Shown one piece after another: positions 53,792 through 63,649 of a stretch of 64,000 bases of DNA. This DNA is from Meandrina meandrites (Eukaryota > Cnidaria > Anthozoa > Scleractinia > Meandrinidae). A model generated the notes under the pieces. It had not been told where the DNA came from and ran no database searches. It was given only the letters and a program-made list of their open reading frames with translations. Where the stretch lies: assembly GCA_963693305.1 (NCBI GenBank), contig OY855908.1, forward strand, positions 5,694,501 through 5,758,500, read 5' to 3'. Each line of letters opens with the position of its first letter. Positions within the stretch are counted from its first letter, which is position 1. The position numbers and the translations under genes were made by a program.

Positions 53792-54274
53792 ATGACTTTT
53801 AAAAGAAGACGTCAAAAACTCAGTGTACTTTGTGTTACTATTTTTATTAATCAGACACACCTGTACAAGCTTATTATCATCTTCTTATTCATTTTAGTTC
53901 AGTACGGAGTGTTCCTATATCACTACTTCAAGGAATGGTGCAAAAATCCACATTGGTCCTTTTCATGCTGTGTGGATTTGCTTCTGCCTCTCAACGATTT
54001 GCAGGGAGAAATACACAACTTAGTAGAAACAAGCCTACATAAAACCCAGCTGCAAACCGGGCACGTGGATAATCCCAACGGACTGTCTGGTGCAGCACTT
54101 GATTTCGCTCTTGAGGGAGATAGACAAGATGGTGTGGAGAAAGAAGATGAAAACTACAAAGATTATGAATACAGTGTCACAAGGCGTCATCAGGGGACAC
54201 AAACGGAACTTTGCTCAAACGATCATTTCGTTGACCAGGAGTTTCTGACCAGATCACACGAGAAATTTCTTTAA
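53792..54274 (+). CDS. Small single-pass membrane protein, copy 2
   Basis: A 160-residue ORF paralogous to 11078-11596: hydrophobic segment LYKLIIIFLFILVQYGVFLY, FKEW, a DLQGEIHNLVETSLHKTQLQ region and conserved RRHQGTQTEL. The original start context (ATG 53721, MPHDTKPRQSSKSGKCKTRR) is now out of frame. Insertions of about 33 and 20 nt relative to gene 1 end that frame at 53795, so translation must start at 53792 with a new basic N-terminus (MTFKRRRQ). Strong retention of the membrane segment and tail implies a function at least until recently. The mRNA may begin at an exon after 'ccatatcag' (53636). Confidence 0.6.
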   Translation: MTFKRRRQKLSVLCVTIFINQTHLYKLIIIFLFILVQYGVFLYHYFKEWCKNPHWSFSCCVDLLLPLNDLQGEIHNLVETSLHKTQLQTGHVDNPNGLSGAALDFALEGDRQDGVEKEDENYKDYEYSVTRRHQGTQTELCSNDHFVDQEFLTRSHEKFL

Positions 54275-54597
54275 GAACATTGTTCAAAGAAGCCTCCAGT
54301 TCATAATCTTTAAAACTAGCGATTGTGATAGAATTTCTAAGGACACTTGCAACTACGGTAGACGCACTTGTACTTTTCACATGAACATTTTGTTAGAGGA
54401 AGAAGTCCTCACAACAGACGATTGAAAGTCGACATAGCAAGTAAAAAACGAAATGCTTTACCTCAAAGTAGTCACAACGCTTTTGTTCAGTTGTTAAAAG
54501 TTCTTCAGTGCAATTCAAAATCAAGATTGAAATTTTGTGTTACTTGATGTATGATGTTATCACTTAGATCATATTAGAGTTCTATTTTTCTTTCAGG

Positions 54598-54750
54598 GTT
54601 GCAGTACTCCATACCATCAAACAGTTCTTGTGCCAACAACAAGAGTAAAAGTAATAGCTCTGGAAACGGAGCTGGAAACTGAGCAGTTACAAAAAGCCTT
54701 AGTAAGCACATGCGTCCCGTAAAAGAAACTCGCCTAAGCGGAGCATAGAA
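54598..54750 (+). other. Conserved block resembling a terminal exon, copy 2
   Basis: Follows 'tttttctttcag'. One frame (STPYHQTVLVPTTRVKVIAL...) is open for about 43 codons to a TAA near 54722 and has Leu/Glu heptad-like spacing. The counterpart at 14204 has stops in that frame. It may be a 3' exon or UTR of the companion gene. Confidence 0.35.
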
Positions 54751-54779
54751 TAAAATACTGAACATATCAAGTAGTTTAG

Positions 54780-55660
54780 TAACAGTTTCCTAGAAATCGT
54801 TCGTATTTGTACTGGTGATGTTTATTTCGTGGAAATTTTTTAGGCTTCTTCTCTGGACTCGTAGATGTGGAAAATGGAAAATTTTATAAGTAATAAGAGG
54901 AATGTGAAACTTTCATTGTTAGTTCGAATAAAGAAGTAATTTCAAGGCAGTTGTAGAATGACAGCTAACCTGCTAATTAAAGACAGGCATATTTTAAAAT
55001 AGCATCTTCTCGGAGAACTTTACTTATCGGAAATGGCGCAAGCGTCTGTCATTCCAACTAAAGTTTCTATGCCGACATGCTTGAAAAGATTTATTTAAGT
55101 GTGGCTCTTAATAAAGGACTGCAGCAATATGTGGGAGCTCCAACCGAAAGAGGTGCCTTTTTAGCCAGGAGATATATGAAACAAGGCATTTCACGAGCTC
55201 GAGTATGGAAAAAGGTAGAGAAAAATGACATTCAAGATTTTAAAAGAGCTTAACCAAATATCTCAAACAGATACGGTGAATGATTTATTCAACTTTCTCT
55301 TTAAGGGGCTGTTCTGGGAACAATGTTGGTTATTCAAGTGAGGTGTTTAGAGATGAGATGCGGTATCCGTGCTGCAGATGTGTAAAAGGGTACCATTTTC
55401 TATCCAAAGGTGCAACCGTTTCTTTCAATAGTGGTATAGAAAAGGTTAAGCGTTTGGCCAGACCTTTGGATAGAAACTGCTACTATAGGCTTTGAGTAGC
55501 CCCCGGGATGTGGCGGCGGGTTTCTCGACTTTTTTGTAAGTAAGAAGTCTTAATGCTTGGAAAAAGGTTAAGTCAATTTTAGGTCTGAAATCTCGTAAGA
55601 ATCTGACTGTAAAAATACAACAGCTTCTTCCAAACGTGCGGTTATGGATGTCAAATTTCA
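54780..55660. other. Spacer without recognisable gene
   Basis: Short ORFs only. A stretch near 55380-55500 contains an inverted pair ('ctatccaaaggt' / 'acctttggatag') that may be a small foldback. Confidence 0.35.
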
Positions 55661-55663
55661 CGT

Positions 55664-55917
55664 TTCATGTAATCAAACACGAGAGACAGTGTTTCATCGG
55701 GATATCCAAACACCCAGAAGAGAGTTGAAAAATACGACGCGTAGCAGAGTGTTTTTGACGAAATTCGAGTTGTTTGGATAGCCGGTGAAACACTTTCTCT
55801 ATTGTTTGGTATATAAATTGTAAAAATCTGTGCTAATTTAGACCGGGTATCCAATTAAGAATCTCCTTCATGATTACTATTTTCTTACTTTAACTTTTAA
55901 TGATGAATAATTAACGA
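55664..55917 (-). mobile_element. MITE family A, copy 4
   Basis: 'gagacagtgtttcatcggga' and 'ttgaaaaatacgacgcgtag' place it in family A, in reverse orientation to the copies at 6144 and 26045. Confidence 0.55.
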
Positions 55918-56254
55918 GTTTGAGAACCACGTAGGAAACACGACAAGGAACAATCTTTGTTTTGACTCAAATTTTTTCTTAAACAAATGACACTTACAAA
56001 ACCACGCCGGGCATGGAAAAGATAGGAACGAGAGAAACGATGTGAACCATGCGAACGCATTTTGCTCCAGAGAAACGAAACGAACCAAATGCACCACACG
56101 TTGTGAACGTTATAAACTGAAGTCAACTCGCGTAAGGCCAAGGAGAGTTAAATTTTGGAGTGCCTCTACTTTCTCTTCCCAAGAGAGTTCCTTTGATCAA
56201 AATCATCAGGAAATTCCGGAGAAATGGCCGTTCGTCTCAAATGTGTCCGCTTTT

Positions 56255-56365
56255 GTAAGAGGGTCTGGATGGGGGGTTACAAATATCAGTTGTCAGTTTA
56301 AATTATGGCCATTTGTCAGTTATCAGTTAAATTTTATGCCATTTGTCAGTTGTCAGTTAATGGAC
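56255..56365 (+). repeat. 'TTGTCAGTT' short repeats, left
   Basis: Direct repeats of 'ccatttgtcagttgtcagtt' follow 'gagggtctggatgggg'. The same words, with the repeat part inverted, occur at 59025-59135. Confidence 0.5.
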
Positions 56366-56564
56366 TATTAATAATTAACCATATAGCTTAATTATTAATT
56401 TTTGACCCAAAATGTAGCTAAAAAGGTAACATTCAGAATGTAAATTATATCATTTATATTGAATTTTGGTGCTGAAATAATTGCAACTCCAAGCGGCTTT
56501 TGTTTCTATACGGCCTTTTAATCAAGGCAAGTCACTACTCTCCGCCACACGAACTTCTGCTCCA

Positions 56565-57010
56565 GGGGGTCACTCCCTTACATAAGCTATATACGTATGT
56601 GTGGCCCCAAAGCCAAACGGTATGGTTTTCGAGCCCTTTTGGTCTGAAATAGTGTATAGATTATTACCATGTTGGTCTGAAATAGGGTATGGTTTGTGCT
56701 CTCTGGTGACTCTAGTTAGCAACTTTTGGAAAAAACTATTCGTATCGTTCTTATAATGCACCCCTTGAGAAGTGTAAGTTAGGCAAACAGAAGCAGTTCC
56801 TGGATACAATGTGGTCTGAAATAGGTTATCGATTTTGGGGTCAGATCTAAAATAGGGTGGGGGAAATCGTATATTTTGGTCTAAAATAGGGTAAAGGGGT
56901 TTCTTGAAGCATGCCGCACACACCCCACACGAATTTTTAAAGAGTATCCTTCGGGCTCCTGCTTGCCGAGCCCAAAATTCCTTTCCAACAGTTAGCCAAT
57001 CAAAACTAAT
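56565..57010 (-). repeat. Dispersed repeat with 'ggtctgaaatagggta' subrepeats
   Basis: At least five imperfect 'ggtctgaaatag(g)gta' units between 56640 and 56900. The 154-codon minus-strand ORF (57034-56570) over it has no recognisable domain and tracks the subrepeats, so it is probably not a gene. Confidence 0.5.
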
Positions 57011-57278
57011 CTTCAAAATATTGAAAACAAACAAATATGGGAAGAGATCTTTATTACGATTAATTTGATTGGGTTTTCTTTAGCAATGCCTCGATGGTGA
57101 TTGGCCTAGATGAAATAGTCGGGAAGGAATATTGCACTCGGGCTAACGGGTGTATTACAGGCACTTGTTGAGAAAGGAGTAACGACAATAAAACTACTGT
57201 GTGAGAGGCTACATTGCAGAAACAAAAAAATATATGTATTTCATCAAGTTTAATTTTCAATCAGGTTATGGGTCATAC

Positions 57279-59030
57279 CAGGAGCCATAATGGAAGGAGA
57301 CCGTAAGCGCGAGATCTGGCCTTGTCCCTATGATATGGGTCAAAACTTCTATTTTTAGAACAAATCGTGTCATCCCGCGAGGCGCGCGCGCGTTCTGCCG
57401 CGAGGATTTCGCGAGGACGTCGCGCGGAGAAATATAAACAAAATGGCGTCCAAAATAACCTCTGCAAGTGAAGTAAACACTGGCTTTCTTTCATCAGTTT
57501 CTATTCTTAACTTACGTCAAGGTCTCCTTGAGCACTTCTTTGAATGTAGCCATGAAAGTGAGGATGATTCAAGTGATTCGGATGTCTGCTCGGACAAATC
57601 CAGTCGCGAAGACTCGTTAAACATGTCGTACGAGGAATCACACAGTGGTCAAGACAATTTACTAAACGTTTCACAGCGCAGCGATATGGGCAACCAAAGA
57701 ATACAGAATGACAGCAAAAAAGGAGAAAACATATTTTTGCCGAAATACGATTGTATACCTTTCCATGATGCTTTGTTGTAAGTTACATGTGACTTTCATA
57801 TCATATAAAATTACATATATATTGCAGAATGAAAATATTTTCATTTAAGTCACTTATCCGATTAATGCTGCTCCAAAATATTTCTTTTAGTATCCTGTAT
57901 TATAATTCGCAGTGCAGCTAAAACATTGTTGAAAAGTGTGGAAAGATCGGAAACTTCCAGCAAAAGTTGTAAACAAATGAAGCAGAAGAGGATTCATTTT
58001 TTTTCGAATTAAAAAAATCTACTATTTTCAAGTATGAAAAAATGCAGCATATGTGCAAACGGCTTTATCTAGTTTCGTGTGTCTAGTCTCGATGAAACCG
58101 ATTCGACTTTGGCTCGCCAAGATACTACCTTTCGTCTTCAATTTTGGAGCGCTTTGAAAACGCTCTTGTTACAGTAAATTATTCACACTACCCGCATTCT
58201 CAAGATTATTTAGCACCTGGAAATAAACATGCCACGGTTAAAATTGCGGCTGAGCTTTGTATTCATGCATTTTATTTAGCAATGAATGTGGTATGTGGCG
58301 TGCCATGTTCAATTCCAGGTGCTAAATAATCTTGAGAACGCGGCAAGTTTGAATAATTTACTGTTACCCGAGGGTTTTCAAATCGGGAAGACGCGGAGTA
58401 GCTATCTTGGCAAGCAAAATTCGACGCATTTCATCGAGACTAGATTCACGAAAGTAGACAAAGCCGTTTGCATATATGCTGTATTTTCTCATACTTAAAA
58501 ATATAAGAAAAAAAATCCGTAATTTTTTTTAATTCTAATTTCCGCACCGTAAACCTCTTCCTCCTCATTTGTTTACAACTTTTGCTAGGAGTTTCCGATC
58601 TTTCCATACTTTTCAGCAACGTTTTAGTTGGCATTAAGCTTTCAAATAATCTATGGGATCTTAGCATAGCTTGAACGTTGTTGTAGCTCCCAATTATACA
58701 CGAGCATAATATTTTGAAGCGACGGTCAACTGTGCAGCAATTTCTACTCAGCCGATTTCGTTGAAACTTGCTCACACTAGAAATTGGATAATTTGAACTT
58801 GTTGACTTTGATAAGAAAAAATCTTTCGTCCTGTTTAGAAAATATTTGTTTTTCGATTGCTAAAAATCAGAAAAATCGGGTGAGGTTTACATGCCCAAAG
58901 CTTGATTTAGAAAAGAGCACCTCCGTTCCGCAGAAATAGCCGCGGGCCATCTTAACCAAAGTACAATCCAAATGTAAACGAGTCATGGTGAATTATCTTA
59001 CTGAGAAAACTTCTCTATATTTACAAGAGG
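57279..59030 (+). repeat. Spacer block Y, copy 2 (opposite orientation)
   Basis: Reverse complement of 14843-16700, bounded at the left by 'ccaggagccataatgg'. It carries the intact version of the ORF at 57443. The inverted duplication 'caagattatttagcacctgg' (58200) / 'ccaggtgctaaataatcttg' (58316) is also here. Confidence 0.6.
57443..57781 (+). CDS. Unknown acidic ORF in block Y
   Basis: 112 codons: MASKITSASEVNTGFLSSVS, then LRQGLLEHFFECSHESEDDS, an Asp/Ser-rich stretch, and a polar region. The ATG context (aacaaaATGGCG) is good. 'ttgtaagtt' at 57777 could be a 5' splice donor, which would make this the first exon of a longer gene. A frame-broken version is on the minus strand at 16535-16208. 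No family recognised; it may belong to a transposon or be a captured exon. Confidence 0.35.
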   Translation: MASKITSASEVNTGFLSSVSILNLRQGLLEHFFECSHESEDDSSDSDVCSDKSSREDSLNMSYEESHSGQDNLLNVSQRSDMGNQRIQNDSKKGENIFLPKYDCIPFHDALL

Positions 59031-59278
59031 GTCTGGATGGGGTTAACTGACAACTGACAAATGGCCAAAATTTTAACTGACAACTGACATATCGCCTAAA
59101 ATTTAACTGACAACTGACATTTGTAGTGAGTTTTTCTGGCAACTGAAAAATCTTAATATCCACAAAACACCGTTGTAAATAACATTGTATGACTCTTTTC
59201 GTCCAACAAATGCATGTTTTTATGCTAAATCTTAGCAGCAGGACGGTAGAGTGTCATATTTCGTTAATAATTTACCGT

Positions 59279-59616
59279 ATGACCAGGAGCCATAATGGGA
59301 GGAGACCGTAAGCGCGACATCCACGCACCCTATGATACGAGACAATTTTTTTATTTTTAGAACAGGCAGACACGCGCGGATGCGTGGGTTCTCGCGTCGA
59401 TGTTGCCGGAGTTGCGTGACTAGTATCATGTGATTCGCGAGTAAATCTGCCGCAAAAGACTCTGTGTTTAAACTTGAGAACGAAAAATAAATCAGTGGTT
59501 CTGAGAACCATAAATTTTGTTCGGACGCTATTTATACATTAGGCTGTGCAGCTTCCGTATCGTGCTAAATTCATCTCCTGGATATTTTGTCAGTTAAGCA
59601 CAGGACTAATCTAAAT
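59279..59616 (+). repeat. Spacer repeat X, copy 2
   Basis: Same orientation as 14534-14842 ('gacatccacgcaccctatga', 'gtgcagcttccgtatcgtgc'). Located immediately right of inverted block Y. Confidence 0.55.
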
Positions 59617-59859
59617 AAAATTCACACTGCTCTTTACAATTACCGTGCAATTAAATATGCAAAAACTTGCTCTCGCATTTTTAAACCGAAATTCAGAACA
59701 AACAGGGAACAAAACGTCTAGCTATTGTGCGTTTTGAAAAACCTTTCGAACGAGATGCTTATTATGTGATTTGTGCAGTACTTTTTTGCATCGGTAAAAG
59801 CTTTCAACTTCGATTTATTAAGTCGAGGCGCTCTATTTTCTTTCTTGTTATAGACCTGC

Positions 59860-60060
59860 ACCTATTTGCTCTTGGGGCTAGGGTCATTGTTTGTGTTGTT
59901 TCTCTATTGGTTCTTTTGGCCAATTATGCTGAAAACGTTTTTGCAAATGGTCCAGGTCACCCGTAGTAAACAGCTGGAACTGTCTGAACTTTTGAAGTTA
60001 ACTTGAAACTACTTCAGCTTCAGTCATATTGAAGAAAAGAAAACTTTGAGGTAATTTAAA
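59860..60060 (+). promoter_or_regulatory. Conserved region upstream of gene 3
   Basis: Counterpart of 19740-20010, with shared 'ggccaattatg' and 'agtaaacagctggaa'. About 870-1070 nt before the start codon, enlarged by the MITE at 60593. A probable 5'-UTR acceptor is 'tgtatgtag' (60883-60891). Confidence 0.4.
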
Positions 60061-60592
60061 CCGTAGTTTTGACGTTTGATTGTGCCATATAAATGTACAT
60101 AGGTAGTTTATTCTTTGTTTAAGAAGGAAGAATTCGGTTGTCTTACAAGTCATACGAAAATACGAATATCACTGTTTGGCGATGTTTCCTTGCAAGCGGT
60201 TTCAAGTTTTAAAGAGCAAAAACAAACTTCAAAACGCTACTTAATATCTTTCTATTTTATATAAACGAACACGAGAAAGAAAAATCTGCACCTCTGGAAG
60301 TCATGAGAACAGCCTATTTTGAGCGTAGAGAGCTTGGCCCCTCGATCACTCATTTCAGCGGGATTATCCAGATTCGTGGTACACACTCTTCAACGCCCGT
60401 GAAAGCAGTGTGATAATATAAAGAGAAGAAAGAAACATCTGTTTTGTGAAGCAGCTCGCAATTACGTAAGCCTGAACTCAAAAGAGTGAAGATCTAATGA
60501 TATCTTATTCCGTTGACTGTTCAGGTCAGTGGTTTTTGTTGTTTTAGGATTTCTTTGCAATAGGCAAGTGGCTGCAGAGCTACTAAGTTCTC

Positions 60593-60813
60593 ATCCTCGG
60601 AGACCCACGGGCAGTTAGTCGGGGCGAAACGAAGTAAACGTAGCGGCGAAAGTTTTCAAGAAAAGAAATAAGAGCTCTTGGGAAAGGAGTCCCTCTAGAC
60701 CATTTCCAAACGGCTCTGCGAGAATTACTTTTCTTGAAAACTTTCGCCACTACGATTCCTGCCCGGTTTACTTCGTTTCGCCCCGACTTACTGCCCCTGG
60801 GTCTCCGAGGATG
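60593..60813. mobile_element. 221-bp foldback MITE with 10-bp TSD
   Basis: Arms begin ATCCTCGGAGACCC and end GGGTCTCCGAGGAT. They are flanked by CTAAGTTCTC at 60583-60592 and 60814-60823. The arms also share 'ggggcgaaacgaagtaaac' in inverse. It lies in the 5'-UTR intron or promoter of gene 3 and is absent upstream of gene 2. Confidence 0.8.
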
Positions 60814-60932
60814 CTAAGTTCTCTTTCTCTTAATTAAACTGGTATTGGTTAAGTTCCGTTTGTTTTCTTCAAAAATTGTTTTTGTATGTAGGGATGATTG
60901 CTCCATAGCACAGGTTGAACGCTTGAGTGATC

Positions 60933-63349
60933 ATGGACCGGAAATTATCTTGCATCGTGAAAATTATTTCCTTGATATTCGTCTTTATGTGGAATGTGAA
61001 TAGCGCCCAGGCTTCGAATCTACCAGGTGAGCACACGGTTAGTTTTAAATTGCGAATTCAGGTCTCCCTGGATACTAGTCAGCCGCTGTGAGCCACGTAC
61101 ACTTCATTATCAGACAGATTTCACATGAGATAGAGCAATCGATCATAAGATGAAACACTGAAAAAGGTATTGAATTTATTGATCGTTTCCGATTTTTTCC
61201 CATTTTGGGGAGCGTCTTTTTGCTGCCGATTCGGCGAAGGACGCGATTTAATCTTTCGTTAATCTTTCTTTATTAGGATAAATTTCCGCAGTAATTGGCA
61301 AGAGAACACAATCATTTCCTCACGATGTTGTCGGTGGCTACTGCAATTTCTGCAAAACTCTTTTACCTTCCCCTGTTCCCCAAGTGAAATTGAACATGTT
61401 CCCTTGTTACTAAGACCTCATCAGAAGGTTTCAATTCAGCCGGATTGAGTGACAAAAGTAATTTGCGTTTGCTTTGCGTGGTTTTGCATTTCTCCATTCC
61501 GTATCTGGTTTAAAGAAAACTCTCGCAATTTTCTCATCAGAAGAACTAAACCAATCCTTACCCGCTTACTCATCATTTGCATTAATTTTTGACTCGGCCT
61601 TCGGGCTCGCCAAAATACTGCATGAATCGTAAAATATACTACAGCGATACTACACACTAAAATGTCCAATAAGATATATTTACTATTAGCTAATTAAAAC
61701 ACCATTGTTTTTTAATATATAGTTTCACCCAAAGTAAAGTTATCAGCATCAGTTTTTCGAGTGTTACCCGGCTACAAACTGTCGTGTTCAGCAACTGGAA
61801 CTCGTCCTATATACACAGCAATAATAAGGAACTCAACAATACTAGTTAATACAACATATACTGCGACGATAAGACTACATGAGGAGGGCAAATACACTTG
61901 TGTGGCCACCAGCAAATATGGAACTGATGTGAGAGAAGTCTCGGTCATTTTCACAGGTTAGAAAAACATCTTGTTTGATGGTTTACAGATAAAACGTAAG
62001 GATATTTAACACTGAGTATATTTCAGCGATCATAAGCGTAAAAGCGCTACCATTAGTTATATCAGTAAGTTACCGATCTATCATCAACATCCTGTTTTGT
62101 CGGAGAAAACCATAAATAGCTCTTTAATACTTGTACCGGTAGTTACAGAGATTAGTCTCTGATCGACTGTAAAAAGGTAAAGTCTGCGTCGAGCCTACTA
62201 GTGGCTCATGCGGCCGGAGGTTATCTCGGTTTCCGTAGCATTAAGCGACTAGGAGTATTTCTACTCCCCCCTGGATGGGATGCTAGTCCATCGCAGAGTT
62301 ATCCCCCAGCATTATTTCGCCGGTATCCATTTATACACTTGGGTGGAGAGTAAAGTGCCTTGCTTAAGAACACAACTGACCGTTCGATCCGGAGTCCAGC
62401 GCACTAACCATTAGGCCACAGCGCCTCCCACACGACTGAGCGTTAGCTAAATCCGACGAGACTAGAATTTCAGTCCTCAGGGGCGTAGCCAGGATTTTCC
62501 AAAGGGAGGAGGAGGAGGGGGGGGGGGGGGGGGGGGTGTGGGCGGTCACACTATGTCACACCCAGGGTTCTTACATGATCCACTGCAGATGTTCGGCCCT
62601 GAAAATGGAATATGTAAATATTTAGCACTAGGAAAGATTTATGGCATGTTGATTCTTCGGATTCGCGCTTTTTCGTCAACTTAATTAGGTATCTGTATGT
62701 TGTTTACGTCAAGAATCGTTTCACGGGGGTGGGGGTGTTACGGCAACACAGGACCCCCTCCTAGCAAGGCCCCTGGTCCAAACGTTTTCATTACTTATTT
62801 TGATCTGCTCGAAGGTTCTACTTGTTCACTTTTCTTGTCGACGTTTAGATTGTGAACTTAACTGCCTGTATTGGTATTGGGACAATACTCTATCTTGTCG
62901 CAATGTAACATCACCCGGAGACATTAAACACTGCACGTCAAAGAACACAGAAAGCATGTAAGCGAATCTGTTATGAATAATAATGAATTGTTAATTTAGT
63001 TTGGGTCTCGTTTTAAACGGATGGCGTCCAAGATGAGAGGAGGGAAGGGAGTTTCATGATGTAAAGATGAGATCGTTACCGTTTAGTGAGATGTGTGTTC
63101 GCATGTACGTTATGTTAGGGCTAAGAAATGGTATATGCTTTACAGGGTAACTTGTCCCCCAAAACAGACATACGTAATATGAAAAATGCATTGCTGTGTT
63201 CATTCATATCTTTTGACAAGAAAGGAAATGAACATTGTTTTTATATTTGTGCTTACAGAAAATATATTTGCTTTTAGGAGAGTGCTTTCAAGCAACTTGT
63301 CACATCTTTCTGTTGGAATGTTTTCTAAACTCACAAATCTACGGAATCT
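60933..63349 (+). CDS. Gene 3: receptor paralogue, 5' part
   Basis: Exons: 60933-61026 (signal peptide, MDRKLSCIVKIISLIFVFMW, cleavage after AQA), 61723-61956 (Ig domain, [20 protein letters not shown], ending KYTCVATSKYGTD), 62849-62957 (Cys-rich cap, [20 protein letters not shown]) and 63278-63349 (first [17 protein letters not shown]). Phases match gene 2 exactly. The gene continues beyond the window. No stop or frameshift is seen in these four exons, so this copy may be the intact member. Confidence 0.85.
62218..62432 (-). mobile_element. tRNA-derived SINE, second copy
   Basis: Same family as 41366-41598: body 'ctaggagtatttctactccc', tRNA-like head 'ggagtccagcgcactaacca' on the minus strand. 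It occupies the intron after gene 3's Ig exon. The head is less complete than at 41525-41596. Confidence 0.6.
62477..62780. mobile_element. 'CAGGGGCGTAGC' MITE, copy 2
   Basis: The left end TCAGGGGCGTAGCCAG and a degraded right end 'gcaaggcccctgg' resemble 42879-43153. It contains a G-tract (62515-62536). Confidence 0.45.
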
Positions 63350-63649
63350 GTAAGGATGATTGACGTTATTCATTGTATTTGTTCCCTGTGAGCTAATTTG
63401 CTTGTGACATGCTAGTCCAGTCCCTTCCTTTCTTCGCTTAGCCTCAACCGCTATATAGGAGTAGGACGAGAAGGAAATAGTTTGGGAACTGGACTAAGCT
63501 TAAAATGAATGAGTACAGTTGACTGAATTTCAGCTATTTCGTATTTTTGATCTTGCCCACTGTGACACTTTTGTTGATATGAGCGATAGTTTTATAGCTA
63601 TACATAAACTTACATCTACCCTGATTGATAAAACGTGCACTCTGGGATC

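Noticed and set aside
56570..57034. 154-codon minus-strand ORF
   Set aside because: It coincides with 'ggtctgaaatagggta' subrepeats and shows no domain; more likely repeat DNA.
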